A stretch of 19,968 nucleotides of DNA from Opitutia bacterium UBA7441 (GTDB lineage Bacteria > Verrucomicrobiota > Verrucomicrobiia > Opitutales > Coraliomargaritaceae), in assembly GCA_002480015.1 (NCBI GenBank), contig DLQD01000089.1, forward strand, positions 1-19,968. Reading direction: 5' to 3'. The translations under genes were made by a program, and so were the position numbers. Shown piece by piece: positions 1-8,390 of the stretch; the stretch's first letter is position 1; each line of letters begins with the position of its first letter. The notes under the pieces were generated by a model. That model ran no database searches and was not told the origin of the DNA. It saw only the letters and a list, made by a program, of their open reading frames with translations.

Positions 1-126
1 ATGGAACCGACTGACGCCATCAAATGTGAACGACAGTTCAAGAAGTGGTCGCGAACAAAAAAGATCGCGCTCATTCAAGGCGATTTCGAAAAGTTAAAAA
101 CGCTGAGTAAATCGCGAGAGACTTGA
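1..126 (+). CDS. GIY-YIG endonuclease, C-terminal fragment (cut by window edge)
   Basis: The frame is open from base 1 and ends with TGA at 124-126, giving 41 residues. The segment AIKCERQFKKWSRTKKIALI matches the end of small GIY-YIG nuclease-domain proteins, which typically close with a pattern like AI.RE.Q.K.W.R..KIALI. The catalytic GIY and YIG strands would lie upstream, outside the window, so the ATG at base 1 is more likely an internal methionine than the true start. These short proteins are common in environmental bacteria as single-domain genes; their cellular role is not well defined. The repeat-rich stretch that follows directly is treated separately. Confidence rests on a short motif only. 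Confidence 0.6.
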   Translation: MEPTDAIKCERQFKKWSRTKKIALIQGDFEKLKTLSKSRET

Positions 127-412
127 CACAAAATCATTCCAAGCGGTTCGCATTTTGATTCAAAGTGCCCCGCCATTCGACGCGCTTCGCTTGCTCATGG
201 CAGGCCAGAAGAAGGAGAGACGAATCCGCCGCGGGTTTGACGAAGCGCAGCGAAAATGGCGAAGCATTCCCGCCTTGCTCGCCGCAAGCATTTGCTTGTG
301 GCGAAGTTCCACTCGATGCAGTGCTTCTACAGTCTGCATTCCAGAGTCGAACCGACTACGACAATTCGTAAGCGTCCGACGTGTCCTTTTATCCTTAATT
401 CACTTTTTATTG
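127..412. repeat. Gene-free repeat-like region after the GIY-YIG gene
   Basis: This stretch lies between the GIY-YIG tail and the convergent end of the glycosyltransferase gene. It has open frames on the plus strand, but their translations are low-complexity, mutually overlapping and resemble no family I know. The sequence is rich in GCG/CGC and GGCGAAG words: TGGCGAAG occurs at 258-265 and again at 299-306, on either side of a strong hairpin (281-302). I read it as a non-coding repeated element rather than a gene. Whether it is dispersed in the genome cannot be judged from one copy. Confidence 0.4.
281..302. repeat. REP-like palindrome (10-bp stem)
   Basis: GCCGCAAGCA at 281-290 pairs with TGCTTGTGGC at 293-302, giving ten base pairs with one G-T wobble around a two-base centre. 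No T-tract follows on either strand, so it does not look like an intrinsic terminator. Flanking TGGCGAAG repeats suggest a repetitive extragenic palindrome-like unit. Confidence 0.5.
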
Positions 413-1165
413 CTACAGTTTGTAGCGTCCGGAATGCAGACGTTGACGGATCCGCCACAGCCCCGCAAGCATACCCCATACATCACACGCAGGATGGACC
501 CTACCACCCTGTTTCTCAGTCCATGGGATTGGATATTCACTGAAATTTGCATGGCTACGTTGAATCAATAACAGGAGTTCTACATCGAATATAAAACCTC
601 GCTCGCTAAGCTTATCCTGAATCCTACGGTAGAGGCTGCCGGAAATGACTTTAGCCCCACATTGAGTGTCTTCTAGCTTTAATCCGATAAGACACCTGAC
701 TAAAAATCGAAACAAATGGAAACCGCAATAACGGCCGAACGTTCGCTGAACTTTCGTCTCAGCCGTGTTGCGACGTACACCAACCGTGCAACTATTCGGA
801 CCGTTCTTCATCGCTTGGTCAATTAATCGAACTATCGAGTATCCACTCGCGGCGCCATCTGCGTCGGCAAATGCGAGCCAATCCGCATTTGGGAAACGAT
901 CCCAAGCCAGATAGATCGCACCCCCCTTGCGGCTCCGCGGTGTAAGACGAAGTAGATCCACCGATTGTCCCGCAGCTTGCACTGTTTCGACAATCAATTG
1001 TAATTGCGAAAACTCGGACTCAGTGGAACCATCGTCTGCAATCACCAGATGTATCGGCATATTGGACGCACGAATCGCAGACACTAATTCCGGAGCAAAC
1101 TGCGTCAGTCGACCACTATCATTCCAAACAGGAATCACTAAAATAATTTGTTCAGCATCTAACAC
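413..1165 (-). CDS. GT2 family glycosyltransferase (DPM1/ALG5-like)
   Basis: A 250-residue cytoplasmic glycosyltransferase of the GT-A fold. Visible motifs are the N-terminal IPVWN strand (residues 11-15), the nucleotide-sugar motif DDGS (44-47), the metal-binding DADG (101-104), DTQCGAK (166-172) and FDVELLLL (193-200). This order is typical of polyprenyl-phosphate sugar transferases related to dolichyl-phosphate mannose or glucose synthases, which load a sugar from a nucleotide donor onto a lipid carrier. No C-terminal membrane segments are present, so it is the soluble form. The start codon is GTG: an in-frame TAG lies five codons upstream and no ATG lies between. No Shine-Dalgarno sequence is visible. 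It is about 290 bases from the fucosidase gene and may be unrelated to the polysaccharide cluster. The exact donor and acceptor cannot be told. Confidence 0.85.
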   Translation of the reverse strand: MLDAEQIILVIPVWNDSGRLTQFAPELVSAIRASNMPIHLVIADDGSTESEFSQLQLIVETVQAAGQSVDLLRLTPRSRKGGAIYLAWDRFPNADWLAFADADGAASGYSIVRLIDQAMKNGPNSCTVGVRRNTAETKVQRTFGRYCGFHLFRFLVRCLIGLKLEDTQCGAKVISGSLYRRIQDKLSERGFIFDVELLLLIQRSHANFSEYPIPWTEKQGGRVHPACDVWGMLAGLWRIRQRLHSGRYKL

Positions 1166-1457
1166 GATACAAATCTAGGCGAGCTTTCCTAAACCACAAT
1201 TGCAAAGCATGATTACAGCGACTGGTAGATACTTTTGTATCACTTTCTTATATGGTGAGGCGGGGGCTTATTAGGGGTTCATCGCTATTTTTAGTGGACG
1301 TGATGAAACCGGAACACTCCCTTACCTCTGAGGGGAGGAATGGTTTGAGATTCTAGGCCGGAGAGTAGCTCAGAAGTTGAACGTATGAAATCGCAACGAC
1401 CACTGGAAAATAAGTTCGTTTCAAAACAGCTGGATACAAGTTAAGGCACTTAATAAG
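1166..1457. other. Intergenic region upstream of the GT2 gene
   Basis: These 292 bases lie between the start of the GT2 gene and the end of the GH29 gene, both on the minus strand. I see no credible gene, tRNA or terminator here. The bases next to the GT2 start contain a possible promoter (listed separately). The remainder is unremarkable. Confidence 0.5.
1172..1199 (-). promoter_or_regulatory. Possible sigma70-type promoter for a leaderless GT2 transcript
   Basis: On the minus strand TTGTGG (1199-1194) and TAGATT (1177-1172) are 16 bases apart. The GTG start at 1165 begins seven bases after the -10-like box, which would place transcription initiation at or beside the start codon. The boxes are weak matches, so this is tentative. 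Confidence 0.25.
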
Positions 1458-3248
1458 TCACTTCAACATTACTGGCGAGAAGTGAATCGCACTTAAGCTT
1501 GAGGTATCACCGTCCCCTTCCAAAAGTCTGACGTTAATGGTATACCGTCCAGGAATGGGAAAGTTCAACCACCCCATGGGGTGGTGCTGGTAAATCTGAG
1601 AGGCTGCTTGTTGATTTCGAATGGTCTCACCATCGGTCACGGCAATCTCCCAAACCAGGCGACCTTGACCACTATAGCTTAAGCCCACTTGGTAGTCTCC
1701 CTCCTCCAATACCTCTACTTGCCAGGTAGCCGAGGCGCCTTCCTTCCAGGCAGATACCTGATCCAAATGCTTCCATTCACCGAATTTCTCCATCCACCTC
1801 TTTTGCTTTAGAGTGGCTCCTTCAACTGTGCAAAATTCCGCTTCGATCGTCGTCATCATCGTCGGATCTAGCGCGAAAGTCGGATCCGCCTTAGGAGCAC
1901 TTCTAAGATCGACATTAATTACCGAAACTAAAGGATCCGGGGCATCAGCTGGTAAGTTAAACAAAACCGTATTTCCGGAGCGGGTGAATGTGATGGGCAC
2001 CGCACCCTCCGAGTTCAATAAATGCGCAGCTTGCACCTCTCCGAGTAATCCGGGCAAATAAAGCTTGCCCGCATCCGGCCACTCGAAGACAGACAGCAAT
2101 AATCGATTCCCCTGCACAGTCACATCCCCCCACGGTAAGGCATGCTGCCAAGGCGAAGCATCAGCACCGTAAACGACCTGAGGATACTCGTTAATCCACT
2201 CACCTGAACGACGCAGCGCTTGAGACGCGCGTTCAGGAACAGTGCCATCAGCGCGCGGACCAATATTCAACATATACGTGCCGCCGCGAGCCACCGTGCT
2301 AATCAAACGACGTAGAATCTCTTTGGGGCTTTTCCAATTTTCATCATACCAGGCATATGCCCAAGAATCGTTCGTTGTATCGACACTCTCCCATATACCG
2401 GGGACGTTACGCAAAGGCACTTCCATATCGCCAAGCCCTTTATAATCCCCCAACCCGTGACCTACACGGCCATTAATCAAAGTATTAGGCTGGTTTTTGC
2501 GGACAACTGCGATCAATTGTTCTGCATCTTCTTTGGAAATAGAGCCTGGTGTATCGAACCAAAACAGCACCAATGGTCCATAATTTGAGGTGAGCTCCTC
2601 AACCTGCGGCAGGCATTTGTTAACAAAATAATCCTTAAAACTCGCAGGATTTCCATCGGCATCGACTTTGAGTCCCCGGCCACCGCCTGGCGCAGTCCAG
2701 TCTTGGAAATGTGAATAATAGACCCCTAAGCCTAGGCCCGCTGCACGGCAAGCAACCGATAATGCAACCAAGGGATCTTTCCCGTAGGGAGTGGCATCCA
2801 CGATGTTAAAATCACTCGCAGTAGAGTCATACATCGCAAAGCCTTCATGATGCTTAGCAGTGATGACTATATACTTCATCCCCGCGTCCTTGGCAATCTG
2901 AACGATCGCCTCAGCATCGAATTGGGCTGGGTTGAATGAAGCAGCCAATTGCTTATACGCTTCAACTGGGATACCCGCCATATTTGGATGCATAATCCAC
3001 TCGCCTATTCCATAATAGGTTTTGCCGTCCACTAGATTAGCCAACGACGAATAGAGCCCCCAGTGAATGAACATCGCGTAGTTTCCATCAATAAAGAGCT
3101 CCCCCTTCTCGGTATTATCAGCCTGAAGCTTGACTACACTATCACCCCACATTTCGTCCATTGAAGTCTCCGAAAAAATGGGAATCACAGCAATGATGGC
3201 TGCAAGTAACGAAATCGCCGTGGCTTTGGTAAGTTTTGGTGAATGCAT
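1458..3248 (-). CDS. GH29 alpha-L-fucosidase with C-terminal beta-sandwich domain
   Basis: A 596-residue secreted retaining exo-alpha-L-fucosidase, predicted to remove terminal L-fucose. Residues 1 to about 26 form a signal peptide (LLAAIIAVIPIF core). The GH29 barrel begins at about residue 55 with AMFIHWGLYS, followed by YIVITAKHHEGFAMYDS (126-142) and LFWFDT, whose Asp232 is the expected nucleophile. Glu287 in GIWESVDTTNDSWAY is a candidate acid/base. LISTVARGGTYMLNIGPRADG (316-335) is also typical of the family. About residues 465-596 form an extra beta-rich domain (starts TIEAEF, includes WQVEVLEEGDYQV), similar in style to carbohydrate-binding modules often attached to these enzymes. 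It is the last gene of the run, 178 bases after the esterase, so it may have its own promoter. No clear ribosome-binding site precedes the ATG. Confidence 0.93.
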   Translation of the reverse strand: MHSPKLTKATAISLLAAIIAVIPIFSETSMDEMWGDSVVKLQADNTEKGELFIDGNYAMFIHWGLYSSLANLVDGKTYYGIGEWIMHPNMAGIPVEAYKQLAASFNPAQFDAEAIVQIAKDAGMKYIVITAKHHEGFAMYDSTASDFNIVDATPYGKDPLVALSVACRAAGLGLGVYYSHFQDWTAPGGGRGLKVDADGNPASFKDYFVNKCLPQVEELTSNYGPLVLFWFDTPGSISKEDAEQLIAVVRKNQPNTLINGRVGHGLGDYKGLGDMEVPLRNVPGIWESVDTTNDSWAYAWYDENWKSPKEILRRLISTVARGGTYMLNIGPRADGTVPERASQALRRSGEWINEYPQVVYGADASPWQHALPWGDVTVQGNRLLLSVFEWPDAGKLYLPGLLGEVQAAHLLNSEGAVPITFTRSGNTVLFNLPADAPDPLVSVINVDLRSAPKADPTFALDPTMMTTIEAEFCTVEGATLKQKRWMEKFGEWKHLDQVSAWKEGASATWQVEVLEEGDYQVGLSYSGQGRLVWEIAVTDGETIRNQQAASQIYQHHPMGWLNFPIPGRYTINVRLLEGDGDTSSLSAIHFSPVMLK

Positions 3249-3426
3249 AATTGAGGATGTGCCCTATGTTTAGTGGACAGGAGATTCCTTCATTGTTGTG
3301 TGGTTATGTTTGATACAGTACGGCAGGCTTATTACTGCGGAAATTATGGAAACTTATCCGTATAGGACGACCGTGTTCGGTTGAGTAGGTTGAAAAGCAC
3401 ACAGACGAGTAACACTTTTTTACACG
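3249..3426. other. Intergenic gap before the GH29 gene
   Basis: This 178-base gap is the largest inside the run of six minus-strand genes. It may hold a separate GH29 promoter, but I find no pair of convincing -35/-10 boxes and no terminator. A short imperfect hairpin (ACCG at 3370-3373 with CGGT at 3378-3381) is too small to interpret. Confidence 0.4.
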
Positions 3427-4413
3427 TTAATTACTCTCTTTCACGTAGGCAAGATAATCATCCATTGATTGTAGCTTAGGCATGTCGGTAGGCCACTCAA
3501 CCATCGATTCACCCTCGAGAATTCCTTGCACCCGCAAGAACTGATCAATTAATTCCAACGACCAATAGAAAAAAGGATTACGCGAGTTACGCCCATTGCA
3601 CAGGCCATGTTTGCCACCCTTGGCGACGTAAAGCTCAGAGACATTCCCCTTTGCAACCAAGTCGTTATGAAAATCCAGTAGGCTCTGCACGCTGATCGCA
3701 GGATCCTGATCGCCGAGAAAGGTAATCAATGGCGGCAAGCCTTCAGTCACAAAGTTCGGCGGCGACAGCGATGGCGCGCATTTGTAATACGGGTTGTAGG
3801 CGACCACTGCATTCGGCACGCAGGATATGGATAGATCGTAGCAATCGTCATTGGTTTCTGGACTCGTCAGTGTAGCCATGGCTACAGCGAGTTGTCCACC
3901 AGCTGAACCGCCAGCGATAACCAGCCTATCGGGATCGACCTTGAGTTTTTCGGCGTGTTTGCGTAAGAAACGCACCGCCGATTTTGCATCTTTCACACAC
4001 TCGAGTGGCACCTCCACCCCATCACGCTCACTGAGGCGGTAATCGACCGAAACGGCAATCATTCCGCGGTCGCTCCAATAAGCACAGTCGGGATAATGCC
4101 AACTCGCTTCGCCCGTTTTCCAACTACCTCCGTGATACACGACGAAAGTTGGAAAGCTGAGTTTCGAGTCTTCATAGCCCTCTGGTAAAAAGACGGAGAG
4201 GTGCAGTGGCTTGCCGTTGACTTCCTTATACGTCCACATCGTATCCGGACGTCGTTGCTGTAATGTTTGTTCACCTCGAGGCTTTGTCGTCGTCGCGTAT
4301 GCGCTGTCACGAGTCAAACGCGGCAAGGTCTCGGCATCAACCAGAGTTGCCGATTTGGCCATCAATACGCAGAGAGCGACAACAGTAAGCCCGAGAGATC
4401 TGAATGGGTTCAT
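3427..4413 (-). CDS. Secreted alpha/beta-hydrolase, carbohydrate-esterase-like
   Basis: A 328-residue alpha/beta-hydrolase of the esterase/lipase type (BD-FAE/Aes-like), probably removing acetyl or other acyl groups from a polysaccharide. I chose the ATG at 4413 because it puts a normal signal peptide (SLGLTVVALCVLMAKSATLVDA) at the N-terminus; an ATG at 4452 would add 13 residues in front. Counting from 4413, the oxyanion-hole motif HGGSW begins at residue 94, the nucleophile elbow GGSAGG has Ser170, Asp237 in GDQDPAIS is the likely acid and His269 in KGGKHG the likely base, so the triad appears complete. It lies 58 bases after the sulfatase and is probably co-transcribed. A feruloyl-esterase or peptidase-like role is less likely given the neighbours. 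No Shine-Dalgarno sequence is evident. Confidence 0.85.
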   Translation of the reverse strand: MNPFRSLGLTVVALCVLMAKSATLVDAETLPRLTRDSAYATTTKPRGEQTLQQRRPDTMWTYKEVNGKPLHLSVFLPEGYEDSKLSFPTFVVYHGGSWKTGEASWHYPDCAYWSDRGMIAVSVDYRLSERDGVEVPLECVKDAKSAVRFLRKHAEKLKVDPDRLVIAGGSAGGQLAVAMATLTSPETNDDCYDLSISCVPNAVVAYNPYYKCAPSLSPPNFVTEGLPPLITFLGDQDPAISVQSLLDFHNDLVAKGNVSELYVAKGGKHGLCNGRNSRNPFFYWSLELIDQFLRVQGILEGESMVEWPTDMPKLQSMDDYLAYVKESN

Positions 4414-4471
4414 ATTTCGAATGAAGTCGTATGATGGATAAAAAAGAAACAAAGGTGATTGGGCCTACTGC

Positions 4472-5917
4472 TTACTGGAGTGACTCACGTGCTTTCGAAA
4501 AACAATTTGCAGGCGGCTCACTGGGCAGCGTCGTCGCCCACAGCATAATTTGATTAGAAAGCTGATCAACCAACTCTGGGTGCTCTGATGAGACATCCTG
4601 CGACTCTGCCCAATCGCTTTCGATGTCGTAGAGCTCGGCTTTACCTAATTTTTCATTCACTAGCAGCTTCCATTTTCCGGAGCGGATACCGTAATGCGGC
4701 CAAAGGATCGGATTATTGGTGGCGGGTGCCCATTCCCAAAAGATCGGTTTCTCGCGCCGAAAAGCTTCACCCAGCAACGCAGCCGAAATATCGATACCAT
4801 CGCCTTGGTAGCCTTGTGGTGGTGGAACACCAGCAAATTTAAGGAAGGTGGGCAACAAATCGACCGCGGTAATAACGGAATCGCGATCCACTTGCCCCGC
4901 AGGGATGACTCCCGGCCAGCGCGCGATAAAAGGGACACGAACCCCACCTGCATAGATTGAGCGTTTCTTGCCTTTCAAGCCAGCTGTCTCGCCAACAGAG
5001 TAAAAGGTGCCCAGCCCCTTGCCGGTTGAGAGATCACCGAGTTCACGATTTTTACTCGTCCATTCCGGACCATTATCGGAGGAAAAAATCACCAAGGTAT
5101 TTTTATCGATCCCAAGCTCTTTGAGCGTATCCAAAACCAGGCCTACGCCTGCATCACCCTCAGCCACAATTGCGGCATAGACCTGCTTCTGCTCATCCAA
5201 ACTTTCAAACTGCTCAAGATACTTGGGCAATGGATAATGTGGAGTATGTGTTTCATGTATCCAGAGGTTGATAAAGAACGGCTGATTTTGATGGCGACGT
5301 ATGAAATCGACGGCACGCGGACAAGTCGCGCTGGTAGGCATTTGCTCTGGAGCATTACCAGGCAAATTGAAGGCGCCGTATTCGTCGTAACCATAAGTAG
5401 GAGGCAGCGGCGCATCGCGCACAAAATTATTGGAGAGGTGCCACTTTCCGAAATGTGCCGTGGCATAGCCAGCTTCCTGCAACATACGCGGTAGCATCGG
5501 CGCATCAGGGTTCAACCAATCGGGCATGCCCGCACGCAGATGATGCTCCAATGTGGCGAAGTGTTGGTGCACGCTGTGTCGTGCAGGAAATTGTCCTGTC
5601 ATGACTGCCGTGCGACTCGGTGAACAGACCGAATGATTGACCGTAAAATTCTGAAAGTCGATGCCCTCAGCTGCCATTTGATCGAGCCGTGGCGTCTGAC
5701 AAAAGGTGCTACCATGAATCCCTAAATCGCCATAGCCCCAATCGTCTGCAAAAATAAAAACAATGTTCGGTCTGTCCTGAGCTTCTCGCTGGTTGGCCGG
5801 GTTCAACACGGTTGGCCTACTCGCTTCCGACAACACAGCGACGGCAGTAGCACCCTGAGCGAGCATTAGAAAAATGAAACAAAAAGGGAAAGAGAGTGCG
5901 TGTCGTCGGCCTATCAT
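4472..5917 (-). CDS. Secreted type I (S1) sulfatase
   Basis: A 481-residue arylsulfatase-superfamily enzyme that hydrolyses sulfate esters, here most likely on a sulfated polysaccharide. A signal peptide occupies roughly residues 1-26 (LSFPFCFIFLMLAQGATAVA). The metal-binding IFADDWGYGD has Asp58 and Asp59. The formylglycine signature CSPSRTAVMTG starts at Cys98, so activation needs a formylglycine-generating enzyme, which is not encoded in this window. GKWH (157-160), HETHTPH (221-227) and SSDNGPEW (279-286) supply the remaining active-site residues. The length is usual for exo-acting S1 sulfatases and all key residues are present. It follows the 812-residue protein by 18 bases and precedes the esterase by 58. 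The S1 subfamily and the sulfate position cannot be fixed by eye. Confidence 0.95.
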   Translation of the reverse strand: MIGRRHALSFPFCFIFLMLAQGATAVAVLSEASRPTVLNPANQREAQDRPNIVFIFADDWGYGDLGIHGSTFCQTPRLDQMAAEGIDFQNFTVNHSVCSPSRTAVMTGQFPARHSVHQHFATLEHHLRAGMPDWLNPDAPMLPRMLQEAGYATAHFGKWHLSNNFVRDAPLPPTYGYDEYGAFNLPGNAPEQMPTSATCPRAVDFIRRHQNQPFFINLWIHETHTPHYPLPKYLEQFESLDEQKQVYAAIVAEGDAGVGLVLDTLKELGIDKNTLVIFSSDNGPEWTSKNRELGDLSTGKGLGTFYSVGETAGLKGKKRSIYAGGVRVPFIARWPGVIPAGQVDRDSVITAVDLLPTFLKFAGVPPPQGYQGDGIDISAALLGEAFRREKPIFWEWAPATNNPILWPHYGIRSGKWKLLVNEKLGKAELYDIESDWAESQDVSSEHPELVDQLSNQIMLWATTLPSEPPANCFSKARESLQ

Positions 5918-5935
5918 TGATCTAAGAGTTTAAAG

Positions 5936-8374
5936 TTATAGCTGCTTGACCACAAAGCTTCGCTTCGTCGCCCCCTCAGGAAAGACCAACGAGAGCACCA
6001 CGGTCCAAGTTTGCGTAGCTGGATCATAGTTAATTTGTGGATCCCTTTCGACGGAGAACCGATCACCGAGTTCTAGAGACTCCACATCCAGCTGCTCGCT
6101 CAACTGCCAAGTTCCAGGCTGCGATAAGCCGGCAATGCAGATCACATCCATAGGAGAACGACTCTCTACGGTGAATGACTGCGACTTCGCCCTAGAATCG
6201 ATTTCGAAAACGGCTGGAAATACCTGAGGCTTACCGTTGATTTGCAACCCTTGTTCCTGCGCTTCGTATGCAGTCAGCTCCCAACTATCCGGAGACTCTG
6301 CGAGCCGCTCCCTTAAAGCTTGATTTGAGCCGTAATAGGACTCTGCAGTGAGCGGAAAGATATCCAACTCCATAGTAAACTCAATACGATCACCTGCCTT
6401 CAATTGTTTCACCTTCGGATCTAAGGTGAGCTCGGCATTCAAAAAATGCATTGTGCGCTCACAGAGCAACCACGGCTCTGTCGACAACTGCCCGGAAAGC
6501 GTCGCGTTAAAATCACGCAGCACCATGCCACGCACACCGAGTCCACGACGTTTGGTCTCAGGCTGCATATCATACAGACTCACCCATGGCTGCTCTCCGA
6601 GCAATGGCAACGGATCCATGACACGCCCCCATTCAGCAGCTTTGGGGCTTGCGACTGTAGTTAGACCCGCAGCATTGCCCCAGGCAATTTTTCGCGATTC
6701 AACCTCGTTGTAATAATCACTACCGAGTTGGAAAAGCGCGATTTCGCTGAATTCAATATCTTCTAGTACATCAAGTCGCACTTTGAAATACGAGCGGTTG
6801 ATCGAGTGACTCCGCGGCAAGTAAGTATCGATCTGTAACTGCATACGCTCATCTTCAGAACGCTCACGCACACGCACATGCGAGAGATTCGGCCCGATCA
6901 TTTCAAACTCCCGAACCGCTCCTTTCCACAGGATATATTGACCATCGGCACCGACGATCTTTGCAATGTCACCGCCTCCGACATTGGTGGTCCAATCATA
7001 TTCCAGGCCATTTGTAGAAAGCATTTCAAAAGGACGCACATCCGTGATAAAAGCGCGGCGCATAGTACGGCCGGGTTGAATGCACAGAGTCTCTCCCCAG
7101 GAACCCAGCGCCATCTGTGTCCAGAATCCATTATAGCCCCACCCCACTAAGCTGAGCTGTGCGGCAGAGGATGCCGGCACCCCCTGCCAAAGCGCGTGGA
7201 CAACAGCATACTGCAAATCCACTTCCGAGTGCGGCTCCAAAGTCAGACGAGTAGTTTGATTGATCCAAGTGCCTTCATACGGGTAAGGCTCATTCGGCAA
7301 CGAGTGCCAGTTCTTACTGTTCTGAATCGGAATACCGGTTTGCTTGCCTTTAGCATCAAGCAACATCGGCACAAAACCTGAAATAGGATGGTAATCGTGA
7401 ATAAAGCGCAAGGACAGGTCCTGTGGCTGACTGGAAAGATTCTTCAATTTCAGATCAAAGCGAGACTGACGGTCTAAGTAGGCTTGGTTATACGCCGCTG
7501 GTGAATCCGTGTCCCAATTTTGCTTAGGGATCATAATCTCCCAGGCATCAGCGACTTCCGAATAAGCAACCGTTGGCGCACTCAGCGTATAGTCGTTTTT
7601 TGCGACTGCCTGAATGCTCACTTCCTTTTGCGCAGCTATCGGCTGCACCCTACTTTCAGTAAAAGAAAGCCCGAGCCGCACATGGGTTGCCTTCGCTTTC
7701 GCTTGCTGATCCACATGAAGCGCGCTGGACTTAAATCCAATCGACAACTCAACCACATCCTTACGGACGGGCTTTACGAACCACTCAAAAATACAGCGAT
7801 CCCCCCATGCGCGCACCTCGAGCCAACTTTTAGCGGCTAATTTAGAGCCATCAGTAGCCACCAAATCCAAATCATAAATCGCCACGTGTTGAAACCAAGG
7901 CCCACTCTCGACGATATGAATCGGAGAGTAATTATAGTCTTCTTGCAGACTGGGCAAGGGTCCACCAACTGGGCGATACACCTGTCCATTGATCTCAGCT
8001 TGCAAGTCCAACTCACACGGCGACCAATGCTTCGGTAAGGCCGAAAAGTTCAGCGTATCTGCAATCGGATCTTTAGCAGCCGATAAGGTCAGTCGCTCGA
8101 CTGTAAGTCGACGCGGATCCAACACCATCCCCCATTTTTCACTACGTAACGCAAGATCAGCTGCCTCTTCTCGAAAGCCTTCAAGATGAAGATCAATCGA
8201 TCGAAAGACTTGCATCTGCGGCGGCCCATTTATCCAAGACAGATGGATCTCATCTGCCTTTCCAGGCATGGACCAATGCGCACCCGGATCGCTCAATCGA
8301 ACGGCACACGCACTTGGCGCCGTGGCCAAGGAAAAGAACAAAATAGGTAGAGCGAAAAAGGCAGGAAACCTCAT
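5936..8374 (-). CDS. Large secreted protein of unrecognised family in the fucosidase operon
   Basis: An 812-residue protein that I cannot place in a known family. Residues 1-24 look like a signal peptide (FFALPILFFSLATAPSACA). The rest is rich in short alternating hydrophobic stretches, aromatic residues and Gly, suggesting several beta-sandwich domains and no membrane segments. The most distinctive stretch is 411-470, with GWGYNGFWTQMALGSWGE (411-428), TDVRP (444-448) and DWTTNVGGGD (460-469), followed by LGSDYYNE (550-557) and AWGNAAGL (564-571). The acidic and aromatic residues clustered there would suit a catalytic or sugar-binding site. It sits between GH95 (16-base gap) and the sulfatase (18-base gap), so it almost certainly takes part in degrading the same polysaccharide. 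It could be an undescribed glycoside hydrolase, lyase or binding protein; this is inference from context. Confidence 0.75.
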   Translation of the reverse strand: MRFPAFFALPILFFSLATAPSACAVRLSDPGAHWSMPGKADEIHLSWINGPPQMQVFRSIDLHLEGFREEAADLALRSEKWGMVLDPRRLTVERLTLSAAKDPIADTLNFSALPKHWSPCELDLQAEINGQVYRPVGGPLPSLQEDYNYSPIHIVESGPWFQHVAIYDLDLVATDGSKLAAKSWLEVRAWGDRCIFEWFVKPVRKDVVELSIGFKSSALHVDQQAKAKATHVRLGLSFTESRVQPIAAQKEVSIQAVAKNDYTLSAPTVAYSEVADAWEIMIPKQNWDTDSPAAYNQAYLDRQSRFDLKLKNLSSQPQDLSLRFIHDYHPISGFVPMLLDAKGKQTGIPIQNSKNWHSLPNEPYPYEGTWINQTTRLTLEPHSEVDLQYAVVHALWQGVPASSAAQLSLVGWGYNGFWTQMALGSWGETLCIQPGRTMRRAFITDVRPFEMLSTNGLEYDWTTNVGGGDIAKIVGADGQYILWKGAVREFEMIGPNLSHVRVRERSEDERMQLQIDTYLPRSHSINRSYFKVRLDVLEDIEFSEIALFQLGSDYYNEVESRKIAWGNAAGLTTVASPKAAEWGRVMDPLPLLGEQPWVSLYDMQPETKRRGLGVRGMVLRDFNATLSGQLSTEPWLLCERTMHFLNAELTLDPKVKQLKAGDRIEFTMELDIFPLTAESYYGSNQALRERLAESPDSWELTAYEAQEQGLQINGKPQVFPAVFEIDSRAKSQSFTVESRSPMDVICIAGLSQPGTWQLSEQLDVESLELGDRFSVERDPQINYDPATQTWTVVLSLVFPEGATKRSFVVKQL

Positions 8375-8390
8375 TGGAAATGATTACAGG

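Noticed and set aside
155..571. Plus-strand open frame of 138 codons after the GIY-YIG tail
   Set aside because: The translation is low in hydrophobic-core pattern, overlaps the end of the glycosyltransferase gene in antisense and covers a palindromic repeat; three frames are open here at once, which points to composition rather than coding.
1290..3278. TTTAGTGGAC occurs at 1290-1299 and again at 3269-3278, both in gaps beside the GH29 gene
   Set aside because: The match is ten bases with no extension on either side, which is plausible by chance for two intergenic gaps of this size. It recalls ends of some IS3-type elements but no transposase trace is present.
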